Below, in pieces: positions 1 through 7,344 of a stretch of 36,508 nt of DNA (its first letter is position 1; each line of letters starts with the position of its first letter). Made by a program: the position numbers and the translations under genes. The notes under the pieces are model-generated. The model was not told the DNA's origin and ran no database searches. It was given only the letters and a program-made list of their open reading frames with translations. This DNA comes from Candidatus Wildermuthbacteria bacterium GWA2_46_15 (GTDB lineage: Bacteria; Patescibacteriota; Minisyncoccia; Minisyncoccales; GWA2-46-15), in assembly GCA_001823105.1 (NCBI GenBank), contig MHTO01000004.1:1-36508 (forward strand). Reading direction: 5' to 3'.

Positions 1-9
1 GAGAGTAAA

Positions 10-1008
10 CTAATTTGGTTGAAGTCTCTTGTTGTTGCATATTGTTGCAGGGCGTAACCTGAGTAGCGCAGTCGCCCATAAGAGCAGGGACTTTGGATTA
101 GATGCAGCATGACTTCTCTTGAGAGCATCACGAACAATACTTCCCATGGATTCCATGGTGTTATTTGTAGAAGGGAGGCCAAGATCAGGATGTGTTTCAA
201 ATGCTCGATAATAGTCAATGCAGTAGAGGAACTCAAGGACAACAAGGCGCATTCTCCTTGTCCCACAAGAGGTCTCAGTTAGATGCCTCAACCGATCCAG
301 GACATCTTTGAGGGCAAGACCATCGGGCAGGATTAATGCTTTTCTTATCAATAAATATATTTCTTCCCGAACTTTCCCACCCTTGAGCTTACGGTGCAAT
401 CCCCTGCGATGAAATTGGAGCTTGTATATCATATGAAACTGACACAGCTGGAGCACCCAATTGCGCCGCCTTGCTATTAGTTGCATACCTCGAAGATTAT
501 CGGAGACGAGGCCGCAAATGCGCTGGTATGCATGAGTAGGAATCGCTGCAAATACTTGTTCCCAGCGTTTAGCGCCTTCCATGCCGGAGATTAACAATGG
601 GTCAAGAAAAACTGCTTCCTTTCTGTGACATGATTTGAGCGCAGTAAGGTATAAAACCCAGACTTTTCCTGAAAACTTAAAACGCATCCCGTCTGCCAGC
701 AAAATGAGAGGCCCCTGCGGGATTTGATGAACGGGCTTTTGTTTAACAAAGCGTTGGAGTGTTTGCCGGAATCGATATCTAAAAGCCGGGAGCGACAATG
801 TTGGGCGACGTTCAAGCAATTGGCAAAGGGTAAACCGGCGCAATAGCACCTTGTGTAGCACCTCTACGTGAATTCTAGTCTGAGGCCGACCACGCTTTTT
901 GACGCGAATTCGCCAGGTCTGGTGACACTGAGTGCACTGGCGGCGACGTTGACCAAATCTTCTAACGGTGGCACCACAACATGGAGATTTCGCATGTAGA
1001 GTAATCAT
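10..1008 (-). CDS. Mutator/IS256-like DDE transposase
   Basis: 332-residue protein that looks like a transposase. The N-terminus is a small zinc ribbon (Cys-Cys near residues 9-10, then CTQCHQTW near 25-32), usual for DNA-binding heads of transposases. The catalytic core shows a first Asp in LLADGMRF (about residue 106), a second in LVSDNLRGM (about 169), the C-x2-H motif CQFHMIYKL typical of the Mutator/IS256 superfamily, and a late acidic residue in STNNTMESMG (Glu near 287). The length is normal, so the gene looks intact. It is transcribed away from the ORF6N fragment at 1091-1318, whose 3' part is missing next to it; the element may have inserted there. I could not find convincing terminal inverted repeats: one end lies at or beyond the window edge. 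Family assignment is by motif only. Confidence 0.8.
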   Translation of the reverse strand: MITLHAKSPCCGATVRRFGQRRRQCTQCHQTWRIRVKKRGRPQTRIHVEVLHKVLLRRFTLCQLLERRPTLSLPAFRYRFRQTLQRFVKQKPVHQIPQGPLILLADGMRFKFSGKVWVLYLTALKSCHRKEAVFLDPLLISGMEGAKRWEQVFAAIPTHAYQRICGLVSDNLRGMQLIARRRNWVLQLCQFHMIYKLQFHRRGLHRKLKGGKVREEIYLLIRKALILPDGLALKDVLDRLRHLTETSCGTRRMRLVVLEFLYCIDYYRAFETHPDLGLPSTNNTMESMGSIVRDALKRSHAASNPKSLLLWATALLRLRPATICNNKRLQPN

Positions 1009-1090
1009 ACATGCGAATTATCCTATATAGAGAGGGGGTAGCTCGACGAAATATTAGTGGTTTGACAGGCAGCTTATCAACCGAATTTCT

Positions 1091-1318
1091 TTACCCAACC
1101 CCATTTTGCGACCTTAAAACATTTGTCCCCTCTTCCTTAGTCAATTGCAGCATGAAGTCCGGAGGGAATCTTTTTCGATTTCTTTTTACCTGTTCATTCA
1201 GGCGCTTAGCTTCAATGCCATAAAGCAGTGCCAAGTCACGATCCAGCATAACCTTGTGCCCACGGATTAACAATATCTTAGACTCCAGAACTTCATGCGG
1301 AATAATTTATTTAGACAT
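1091..1318 (-). pseudogene. ORF6N-domain protein, broken (nonsense codon 4, 3' end lost)
   Basis: The N-terminal half of an ORF6N domain is recognisable: ILLIRGHKVMLDRDLALLYG, then RLNEQVKRNRKRFPPDF and LQLTKEE. This domain occurs in phage and mobile-element DNA-binding or antirepressor-like proteins. A start at 1318 has a strong Shine-Dalgarno (AAGGGGGGATT before ATG) and reads M-S-K-stop-I-I-P-H-E-V-L-E-S-K-I-L-L-I-R-G. Family members normally begin MSK(Q)IIPHEV, so the stop (TAA at 1307-1309) looks like a CAA to TAA change. Translation could only restart at the Met at 1273. The frame ends after LRSQNGVG, where the family normally continues for a hundred residues or more. It is therefore a relic, perhaps cut by insertion of the adjacent transposase gene. 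Confidence 0.7.
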
Positions 1319-1336
1319 AATCCCCCCCTTGCCGCA

Positions 1337-1364
1337 TAAATAGCATAGCAGACCAACCCGACAA
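1337..1364 (-). promoter_or_regulatory. Possible promoter of the ORF6N relic
   Basis: Read on the minus strand, TTGTCG (1359-1364) is followed after 16 bases by TATTTA (1337-1342), about 20 bases before the start codon at 1318. It is close to a sigma-70 layout, but neither hexamer is perfect. It sits in the gap between the relic and the 46-codon ORF at 1415-1555. Confidence 0.3.
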
Positions 1365-1414
1365 GGGCGTGTCGAGGTGATTTAGGGATTTTGTGAATTA
1401 AAACGGCCGCCGAC

Positions 1415-1555
1415 TTAGCCCCGGAAGATTCCTGTCGGGTCTTTGTCCACTTCCCGCAGGGAGGGCGGCAGTGCTTTGGCGGGTCTGGCCTCAGCGTAAA
1501 GAAACCAGCGGCCGTTCCCGGCCCGGCAGTAAAGCGTCCAAAGCCCGGCGGCCAT
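1415..1555 (-). CDS. Small hypothetical protein (46 aa)
   Basis: A 46-residue frame beginning MAAGLWTLYCRAGNGRWFLY and ending LREVDKDPTGIFRG. I do not recognise a named family. It reads like a genuine small protein: aromatic residues alternate with small and charged ones, it has a clear end motif DPTGIFRG, and it fills the otherwise empty gap between the ORF6N relic and the ClpX-like gene. GC content matches the GC-rich ClpX-like and RecA-like genes rather than the AT-rich block after 3.3 kb. There is no good Shine-Dalgarno before the ATG at 1555 (only GGAT seven bases upstream), which lowers confidence. It is divergent from the gene at 1653. Confidence 0.45.
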   Translation of the reverse strand: MAAGLWTLYCRAGNGRWFLYAEARPAKALPPSLREVDKDPTGIFRG

Positions 1556-1591
1556 TAAGATATCCGCGAGAGAATATAGAGAAGCCTTGGG

Positions 1592-1639
1592 CAATCGGAC
1601 ACACCCTTGTCCTACCCGGGGTGTAAGATATCTTTATAG
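1592..1639 (+). promoter_or_regulatory. Shared upstream box and promoter-like region of the ClpX-like gene
   Basis: CAATCGGACACA (1592-1603) is followed by TTGTCC (1607-1612), TAAGAT (1624-1629) and TTTATAG (1633-1639), and then the Shine-Dalgarno of the gene at 1653. The same 12 bases, with TTG at the same distance and TAATAT and TTTATGG at the same downstream offsets, occur on the minus strand at 10223-10176 before the RecA-like operon. I count 31 of 48 positions identical. The spacing between TTG and the AT-rich hexamers (11 or 20) does not fit a standard sigma-70 promoter, so I call this a shared regulatory box rather than a defined promoter. Confidence 0.5.
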
Positions 1640-1652
1640 AAACGGAGGCACC

Positions 1653-3236
1653 ATGAAAAACAAAAAGACATTCAGCAGCAACCAACAATATCTTTCGGCG
1701 TTCTTTACCTTGGTAGGGATGAAGAAGAGAGGCCCATGGGAAGAGCCCAGTGATCGCCCTGTCCCACCCAGACAAGGCCCCCTCAAACCTCTCGAACTGC
1801 CGGATAACCAGCTTCTTATAGAGGACTTTCAGTTAAAAGTTAAGCGCACGCTCAAGGCTGGCGTTGACCTGCCGCTTGAGCGGCTTGGCAAGAAGCACAA
1901 GCTTTCATTTCCGGAAAAGGCCGTACTGGCCTATTTCGCCGGCACTGAGCTTTACCGCGCTCATGTGGAACTTGGCGGCATGATAGCCACCTTTGAATGC
2001 AAAAGCGTCGCGCCCGCTTTTGAAACAGCACAATTAATATGCCCCGGCTCAACGCTTATAAAGAAAAAACTTGTAATGACCGGCCTGCGCGATTTTCCCG
2101 GCCGCTTCTGCCCCGACGAAGCTTCGCTCGCCGGGAAGATCTTCACCCTTATAACCGGCCTTGAACTTAAGAAGGAACCTAAACCCAAGCGCCAGGCGCC
2201 GGTACAAAGCGCCAGCGCCCCTGCGGTAATTTATGAAAAGCTGGGCGAATATGTGGTTGGGCAGGAGGACGCCAAAAGAGCCATCTCTGCGGGAGTTTAC
2301 CTTCACCTGAAACGCACCAAGCTAAACGCGCACCGGCCCAAGGGACAGAAGCTAGCGAAAAGCAATATCCTTATCATAGGCCCTACCGGGAGCGGCAAGA
2401 CCCATATCTGCCGCACCCTCGCGGACGCGCTTAACCTGCCTTTCCACATAGCCGACGCCACCCAGTACACCGAAACCGGCTTCGTAGGCCGCACAGTAGA
2501 GGAGATGCTGCTGGACCTGCACAAAGGGAAAGACCTTGCCCCGTCCGCGCACGGCATAATCTACATTGACGAGATAGATAAGATAGCGGCCCAAAATATC
2601 GGCAAAGGGCACTCCGGCAACCGCGACGTAAGCGGCAAAAGCGTGCAGGAGGAACTGCTGAAGATCCTGGAGGGCGGAGAAATTACCTGCGAAAGGCAGC
2701 GCGGTCACGAGATGCAGAAAACCATAGACGCCAGCAACGTCTTTTTTATGGCTGGCGGCGCCTTCCAGGGACTGGAGGAAATAATAGCCCAGCGCCTAAA
2801 GAAAAAAGCAATCGGCTTCCGCGGCACCTCCGGAGAAACCCCCATCGAAACCGGCGCTCTGCTGAAGCAGGTGCTGCCGGAAGATCTCATAGCCTACGGC
2901 TTCATGCCGGAATTTATCGGGCGCTTCCCGGTAATAGCGGTGCTTGACCGCCTTACGAAGGTAGACCTTGTAAACATAATAACCGGCACCAAAAACTCCA
3001 TCCTCAACCAATACCGCGCGGTGATAGAGGAAACCGGCATGCCGGTGGAGATTCCGGAGGATATGCCCGAGCGGGTGGCCGAGGCCGCCCTAAAGCGCGA
3101 CCTGGGCGCCCGGGCCATAAAGGGAATAATGGAGAAATGGCTAATGGAGGAAATCTTCCGGCGAACCGGGGCCAGCCCGGCGCATCTCCCCCCCGCGGAA
3201 GAGGCCAGGAAAAAACTTTCTTCCGCCGGGGGCTGA
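1653..3236 (+). CDS. ClpX-related AAA+ ATPase with a non-zinc N-terminal domain
   Basis: 527-residue AAA+ unfoldase-like ATPase. The ATG at 1653 is chosen because AACGGAGGCACC, a strong ribosome site, precedes it; the frame is open back to 1587 without one. From about residue 195 it follows ClpX closely: LGEYVVGQEDAKRAI, Walker A GPTGSGKT (243-250), pore loop GFVG (276-279, usually GYVG), Walker B IIYIDEIDK (Asp306-Glu307), the GGAF segment, an IGF tripeptide (387-389) where ClpX carries its ClpP-docking loop, EFIGRFP, and the sensor-2 GAR. The first 190 residues have no C4 zinc finger; they form an alpha/beta domain I cannot name, with TLIKKKLVM near residue 135. It may unfold a substrate for ClpP or remodel a partner. 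It shares an upstream box with the RecA-like operon at 8.1-10.1 kb. Orthodox clpX is unlikely: no clpP or tig is adjacent. Confidence 0.85.
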   Translation: MKNKKTFSSNQQYLSAFFTLVGMKKRGPWEEPSDRPVPPRQGPLKPLELPDNQLLIEDFQLKVKRTLKAGVDLPLERLGKKHKLSFPEKAVLAYFAGTELYRAHVELGGMIATFECKSVAPAFETAQLICPGSTLIKKKLVMTGLRDFPGRFCPDEASLAGKIFTLITGLELKKEPKPKRQAPVQSASAPAVIYEKLGEYVVGQEDAKRAISAGVYLHLKRTKLNAHRPKGQKLAKSNILIIGPTGSGKTHICRTLADALNLPFHIADATQYTETGFVGRTVEEMLLDLHKGKDLAPSAHGIIYIDEIDKIAAQNIGKGHSGNRDVSGKSVQEELLKILEGGEITCERQRGHEMQKTIDASNVFFMAGGAFQGLEEIIAQRLKKKAIGFRGTSGETPIETGALLKQVLPEDLIAYGFMPEFIGRFPVIAVLDRLTKVDLVNIITGTKNSILNQYRAVIEETGMPVEIPEDMPERVAEAALKRDLGARAIKGIMEKWLMEEIFRRTGASPAHLPPAEEARKKLSSAGG

Positions 3237-3237
3237 G

Positions 3238-3274
3238 GTGTCGGACACTACAGTTCACATGCAAACCACTACAG
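3238..3274. promoter_or_regulatory. Palindrome GTGTCGGACAC and nearby 8-base direct repeat
   Basis: A perfect inverted repeat GTGTC-G-GACAC occupies 3238-3248, one base past the ClpX-like stop codon. It shares TCGGACAC with the box upstream of that gene (1592-1603) and of the RecA-like operon (10212-10223). CACTACAG occurs twice, at 3246-3253 and 3267-3274. A further TGTCGGACA lies near 3344. The arms are too short and lack a U-tract, so it is not a convincing terminator. An operator or recombination site is possible. The rest of the 3237-3357 gap between the convergent genes shows nothing else. Confidence 0.3.
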
Positions 3275-3357
3275 GGGTCCCCGTACACGCGCGTATGGTA
3301 GCCTTAATTATAGATAACCGCGTTCGCTTACGCAAAGACCTTATGTCGGACAGGCTC

Positions 3358-3819
3358 CTAGAGTGAATAAGTCCGTCCAAAAGTGTATTCATCCGGGACA
3401 CTTATGTTATTAATATCCCTGTTATACTCTACTGGAACTATGTAAGGACCTTCTTCACTTGGATTCTGTACATCAACTAACAGGTTTTTCTCTTCAGAAA
3501 CCACAATATTGAACGCGTGATTATCAAATGAAGGGGGGCCTCCGTCAACATCTCCAACGACATAGAACGACTTCCTTTTAGACAATGGATGATTCTTTAT
3601 TCTTTTAAAATAATCCATTGCAATCTGAAACAATGCTGATTTCTCCACGCAATCCCCCTGGCCAGATTTTAAGGCCTCTGAAAAATAAATATAACTATTG
3701 GGATCCTGATAACAGTTCTCTCCAAATATCTGTCGCACCGATTTATAAATATCCTCCAAGGTCTCTGACTTCTTTAATGAAGTAAACTCTTGCGAATTCA
3801 AAACATTCTCTAAATCCAC
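3358..3819 (-). CDS. Transglutaminase-fold (papain-like) small protein
   Basis: 153-residue protein with the arrangement of a transglutaminase-like Cys-His-Asp triad: Cys57 in GQGDCVEKSALFQIAM, His101 in FDNHAFNIV, and Asp116 in LLVDVQNP. The surroundings (Gly-x-Gly-Asp-Cys, then a helix; His followed by a beta strand) are as in bacterial transglutaminase-like or cysteine-protease folds, although the protein is short for the family. The start is GTG at 3819, preceded by GGTGGG six bases upstream; no in-frame ATG fits. Its start overlaps the end of the small ORF at 3810-3941, which suggests coupled translation. Substrate unknown. It could be a protease, a peptide crosslinker or deamidase, or a catalytically dead binding module. 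No signal peptide, so cytoplasmic. It belongs to the AT-richer block. Confidence 0.6.
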   Translation of the reverse strand: MDLENVLNSQEFTSLKKSETLEDIYKSVRQIFGENCYQDPNSYIYFSEALKSGQGDCVEKSALFQIAMDYFKRIKNHPLSKRKSFYVVGDVDGGPPSFDNHAFNIVVSEEKNLLVDVQNPSEEGPYIVPVEYNRDINNISVPDEYTFGRTYSL

Positions 3820-3941
3820 AATATACCCACCAACATGGTTTTTTTTAGTCTGATTCCTTCTTTTAATTCATTGAACGTCTGCGCATCATCTGCTTCCATG
3901 AGCTCTTCAAGAATGATTTCAAGTTCGTTTGGTTCGTACAT
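3810..3941 (-). CDS. Small acidic ORF overlapping the transglutaminase-fold gene (43 aa)
   Basis: A 43-residue frame starting MYEPNELEIILEELMEADD and ending KKTMLVGILWI. The first part is strongly acidic and likely helical; the last residues are hydrophobic. Its stop codon lies ten bases inside the next gene (GTG start at 3819), an arrangement common in two-gene operons such as toxin-antitoxin or enzyme-inhibitor pairs. There is no clear Shine-Dalgarno before the ATG at 3941, so it may be only weakly translated or not real. No family recognised. Confidence 0.4.
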   Translation of the reverse strand: MYEPNELEIILEELMEADDAQTFNELKEGIRLKKTMLVGILWI

Positions 3942-4045
3942 TTTTGATATCCATTAAGGAGATTAACCTTTAGACTTCGCACCTACCGAGCCAGAGTTAC
4001 AGAGCAATATATACAGAAAAGCTTAATAGACCGTTCAACATCAAA

Positions 4046-5932
4046 CTAAACAACATCTTCATCTGCCTCATCAACCACTTCCAGTGATGCAGCTCCTTGG
4101 TCGCCCACTGTTTTCCAACGATTATTGATCCAGCGTACAAAGTCAGCTCTTCGCGCATCAAATTCCTTACGTGTCCAGTCTGCGAATTTGGAGATTTCAC
4201 GCTCCTGCCTTATGTCAGAGTTACTATAACTAGGGCTCTGTCCAGGCTTCCCTTTTTTACGAGAAAACTCAAAATTACTGTAGCTGGAGTTGTCATGTGT
4301 AAGGACAAGGTTCCCTATGTCATGTATGCAAGTAGTAAAATCGCTTGTAGTCCATACTTCTTTCCAAAGGGAATCCTCTTTCGGAGTCTGCGGGAGAATG
4401 TGCTCAAAAGTTGAGTCGCTCAAATCTTCCCATTTTAGGTGAGGTTGTATGTCTTTACCTTTTGTCGATAAGAGATAGAGTTCATATTCAAACAGGGTAT
4501 ACCTCAGCCGGTGGCGAGTTGCATACCAGTTATCCGGCTTTGCATTTCCACTGATGAACGACTCCTCTGTCGCGTAGGTGCGCGTCAGTTTATGTACATC
4601 ACCAGTCACGTCTTTTAACGTTCTGGCTTGAGTGAAGACTTCGTTACTCCACGGATAAAACTTTGACTTACCGACATCCCCCCTCCGCCCTTTGTAGAGA
4701 AAAACTCGATATGCAAAGCACTCCAGTGCCTTTAAGTGCGCAATGTAATCATTTTCAGAGATATTTCTATTCTCCCGATGTTTCCTGGCAGCCACCATTA
4801 ATGGCAGAAAATTGGCAATATTATTGGTGTGGCGGATTTTAGTAAGCCATAGCAACTCGTCCGCTGAAATTTTATTTTTTTCAGTTGGGTTAATGATGTT
4901 GGCATAATGTCTGGAGATATCTGCTAATCCATCGGCAAAATCAGTTATAAACTTCCGAGTTTCTGCCTGGGTTCGCTTCTCTGTAAAATTTCGCAAGGGA
5001 ATATATGCGTCACCCTTAAACCCGTCATACCCGATCCAGCTCTTCGGAGCGGAGTTGCAATACAGCGTCCACGCAATTCTCAAACACTGACCATCGTCTC
5101 CTGCACATTCACCAAGATTCGTGTAGACATCCTTCCAATTCTTATTTATGAGAGCAGTCATTGTACTTCGCTCCGAAAGGTTGGTCTCGTTACGGGAAAC
5201 CCAGTGCATAAGATAATTCTTAAGCAGTTCCAGCACAGACAGGCCCTTACCCCGCGAATTCATCAGTTCGAATGTCATGCCAATTTCACACTCATCATCA
5301 ATCTCATAAAACGTAAAATGGAGTTTTCGGGTAATAGCATCTAAAAGATCTTTGAGATAGGCAACTCCTTTGTTTTCAAGCTTTTGCATTGTTTCACGCT
5401 TTTGTAGTGTTTCAAGCTTTTCTAATTTATCGCTGATGTGTTGTTGGAACCTGTTGTACGCGGCGATTAGGCGCTTTTCATGTGGAGACCGCGCTGACGT
5501 GTTTGTCCTGCCGGTTTTCAGCAGATCATAAAAAATATTGCCGGTATCATTGTTCAGTGTAAGTTTGCAGATTGCTCCCGTGTAAAGGAAATCAGAAATA
5601 TCATGTTCATAGGCGGTTTCCCCTTTCCTTTGAAGAGCCCGGATGATTACTGATAGATAGAGGCATGAGGTTGTCAGTCGCTGCTGGCCATCCACCACAT
5701 CCACCACTTTCATTTGCCTTGTCCCATAGTCTGCAACCTTGGCATTACGTCCGGCGTAGACAACTACGGTGCCGGTGTAGTGGCTTGTTACCGTTACCTT
5801 ATCCTCCACTAGGGCATCAATGTCCTGAATAAAGTCTTTCCATTGCTTTTCTTCCCACGCATAACCACGTTGGTAGTCAGGAATCTGATAAAGATATTCG
5901 CTAAAAAGACTGGTTAGTGTTTTATTGTTCAT
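4046..5932 (-). CDS. GmrSD-type modification-dependent restriction enzyme (DUF262 + DUF1524)
   Basis: 628-residue single-chain enzyme of the GmrSD family, which cleaves phage DNA carrying modified (for example glucosylated hydroxymethyl) cytosines using NTP. The N-terminal DUF262 part has IPDYQRGYAW (about 16-25) and the signature VVDGQQRLTT (about 78-87), the ParB/sulfiredoxin-like nucleotide site. ELMNSRGKGLSVLELLKNYL follows near residue 225. The C-terminal DUF1524 part is an HNH/His-Me finger nuclease: FEHILPQ (about 512-518), then HDIGNLVLTH and NSSYSNFEFSRKK. All key residues seem present, so I expect it to be active. Only the ATG at 5932 fits; an in-frame stop lies nine bases upstream, and its own Shine-Dalgarno is poor. 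An 11-codon leader ORF overlaps it by ATGA. It stands alone with no methyltransferase, as usual for type IV enzymes. Substrate specificity cannot be read from sequence. Confidence 0.9.
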   Translation of the reverse strand: MNNKTLTSLFSEYLYQIPDYQRGYAWEEKQWKDFIQDIDALVEDKVTVTSHYTGTVVVYAGRNAKVADYGTRQMKVVDVVDGQQRLTTSCLYLSVIIRALQRKGETAYEHDISDFLYTGAICKLTLNNDTGNIFYDLLKTGRTNTSARSPHEKRLIAAYNRFQQHISDKLEKLETLQKRETMQKLENKGVAYLKDLLDAITRKLHFTFYEIDDECEIGMTFELMNSRGKGLSVLELLKNYLMHWVSRNETNLSERSTMTALINKNWKDVYTNLGECAGDDGQCLRIAWTLYCNSAPKSWIGYDGFKGDAYIPLRNFTEKRTQAETRKFITDFADGLADISRHYANIINPTEKNKISADELLWLTKIRHTNNIANFLPLMVAARKHRENRNISENDYIAHLKALECFAYRVFLYKGRRGDVGKSKFYPWSNEVFTQARTLKDVTGDVHKLTRTYATEESFISGNAKPDNWYATRHRLRYTLFEYELYLLSTKGKDIQPHLKWEDLSDSTFEHILPQTPKEDSLWKEVWTTSDFTTCIHDIGNLVLTHDNSSYSNFEFSRKKGKPGQSPSYSNSDIRQEREISKFADWTRKEFDARRADFVRWINNRWKTVGDQGAASLEVVDEADEDVV

Positions 5933-5964
5933 ATAACATTATTTCTTTCGTTAACAATTTTCAT
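5929..5964 (-). other. 11-codon leader ORF (MKIVNERNNVI) coupled to the GmrSD gene
   Basis: A strong Shine-Dalgarno (GCAGGAGTTAAT, core AGGAG at 5970-5974) precedes an ATG at 5964 that opens only 11 codons. Its TGA (5929-5931) overlaps the GmrSD ATG (5930-5932) as ATGA. The GmrSD start itself lacks a good ribosome site, so ribosomes may load on the leader and re-initiate. This could limit or condition expression of a toxic nuclease. The reading is by eye, and the leader could also be a coincidence of a ribosome site near a start. Confidence 0.4.
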
Positions 5965-6345
5965 ATTAACTCCTGCTTTAGTGCATTAGCCTTTATGTGG
6001 CTTTCATTATTGTCCAATATTGTAAAGACCTCGATACCAGGTTGCCTATTTTTCAAGCTGGGCAGTGCCTTGCGCCTCGGCTGCCTCAGACAGGTCAACT
6101 AAGGTGAAGACTGTAAAACTGAAACCGAGATTGACTCTCTTTGCGACTAAAATGGCCCACCCTACCAAATGAACCACTAGCAAGGCAAAAATGGCTTGCA
6201 ACTTTACAGCCCTGAGCCTGGCCTTAAATATTACTTATCTTCGTCAATATCCGGTTGATCTACTGGTTCATCCCCCTAGGGCATCTTCTTTTCCAAGTCC
6301 TTCCATGAGTTAATCACAATAGAATGAATCGGTTGCCCTATAGTT
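5965..6345 (-). other. Intergenic stretch with reading-frame remnants
   Basis: No intact gene is seen here. On the minus strand one frame from about 6368 reads SKGFRTIGQPIHSIVINSWK, then DLEKKMP, a stop, and GDEPVDQPDIDEDK to a second stop (6231-6233). A second frame (about 6238-6046) reads a hydrophobic segment LQAIFALLVVHLVGWAILVA followed by KRVNLGFSF and ends LSEAAEAQGTAQLEK. Both look more protein-like than chance frames, and the first begins inside the 3' end of the membrane-protein gene in another frame. They may be decayed pieces of one or two genes. Neither has a ribosome site with a standard start codon. Confidence 0.3.
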
Positions 6346-7344
6346 CTAAAGCCTTTTGACTGTAGCAATTAGATTTTTAAATCTTTTTATACTGTTTTCG
6401 AGTACAACAACACACGCCTCTGCTCCGCTTTTCTTATACCGCTCAGATGTTTGCTCCAGTTGCTGCAGAATGCTAAGCAAATTGGCTGCCAGGGTAATCC
6501 GATCCCCTGGATTCATTGTTAGAGTATAGTTCTGTATTTCTCTAACAACTACATTAATATTGCCGCATGCCGTACCAAACTCGGTTTCGGTGCCGTTGAA
6601 ATGGCTTAAGGCTATAATATCGCCATCCAACTGTTTGAGTTTGGATATAGCGCTGTCATTTGCGAACTTCTCTGTTCGTAAGGCGTCCTGTTGTTTCGCT
6701 TCACAAATACGCCTTTCTCTTTCTCGACTCTCTTGCCATTGTTTGGATATTTTTGCGATGACTTTCTTCAGATAGGCAAGCAACTCAGGGGTAAATATTA
6801 CTGCGACTATAACAGCTATTGGCGTGTAATAAACTAAATGCGGATTGCTGCGTGAAAACTCGTTTATGGCTAACTGCAGTAAGTATTTCAAATTATCCAG
6901 TCCTACAAACCACAATATCCCCCAAGTCCCAATTAGAAAACTAATCCCGTACCTAATTCGCGCGGAAAGACTTTTTGATGAATATTTAAGGACATTTAAG
7001 CCATAAATCATCGCAAATACTGCGAGGACAGTTCCGAATAAATTAAATCCGGAGACTGACGCAAAAATAGGATGCAAAAAAGTTTGTGCTTTTAATCCCA
7101 ATTCTCTTAGCCCAGGGAGGCCCCAAAATATCACCAGGCAAGAAACAAGTATAAAAATTCCGAATAAAATCTTCCCGCGGCGATTGACGGGCTCGTCAAA
7201 AAATGCGCTGAGGCATATTACAAATATAACGGATCCCACCTTAATTGTGTCGACCACGCCGTTGACAATAAACAATAATGGCCTAGCAATAATCCCAAAC
7301 AAATATGAAACAGCGCCAAGAAATGTCTGCATTTTACTATTCAA
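6346..7344 (-). CDS. Multi-pass membrane protein with C-terminal coiled coil
   Basis: 332-residue protein of no family I recognise. Hydrophobic segments lie near residues 8-28, 32-48, 58-76, 92-118, 132-149 and 171-191, so four to six membrane helices. The remaining 140 residues are hydrophilic and charged, with a stretch near 200-230 (SRERERRICEAKQQDALR) likely to form a coiled coil on the cytoplasmic side. The gene overlaps the end of the upstream coiled-coil gene by eight bases, so the two are probably co-translated and their products may interact. In a defence island, such a pair could be a membrane effector with a cytoplasmic sensor or regulator, but nothing catalytic is visible. A frame remnant just past its stop raises the possibility that the original C-terminus was longer. 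Confidence 0.6.
   Translation of the reverse strand: MNSKMQTFLGAVSYLFGIIARPLLFIVNGVVDTIKVGSVIFVICLSAFFDEPVNRRGKILFGIFILVSCLVIFWGLPGLRELGLKAQTFLHPIFASVSGFNLFGTVLAVFAMIYGLNVLKYSSKSLSARIRYGISFLIGTWGILWFVGLDNLKYLLQLAINEFSRSNPHLVYYTPIAVIVAVIFTPELLAYLKKVIAKISKQWQESRERERRICEAKQQDALRTEKFANDSAISKLKQLDGDIIALSHFNGTETEFGTACGNINVVVREIQNYTLTMNPGDRITLAANLLSILQQLEQTSERYKKSGAEACVVVLENSIKRFKNLIATVKRL

Noticed and set aside
1..1090. Defining insertion-sequence ends
   Set aside because: I compared the first bases of the window with the region 1010-1090 and found no convincing inverted repeat or target duplication.
3234..3300. Terminator hairpin after the ClpX-like gene
   Set aside because: GGGGTCCCC has no loop and GTGTCGGACAC is too short; neither is followed by a U-tract.
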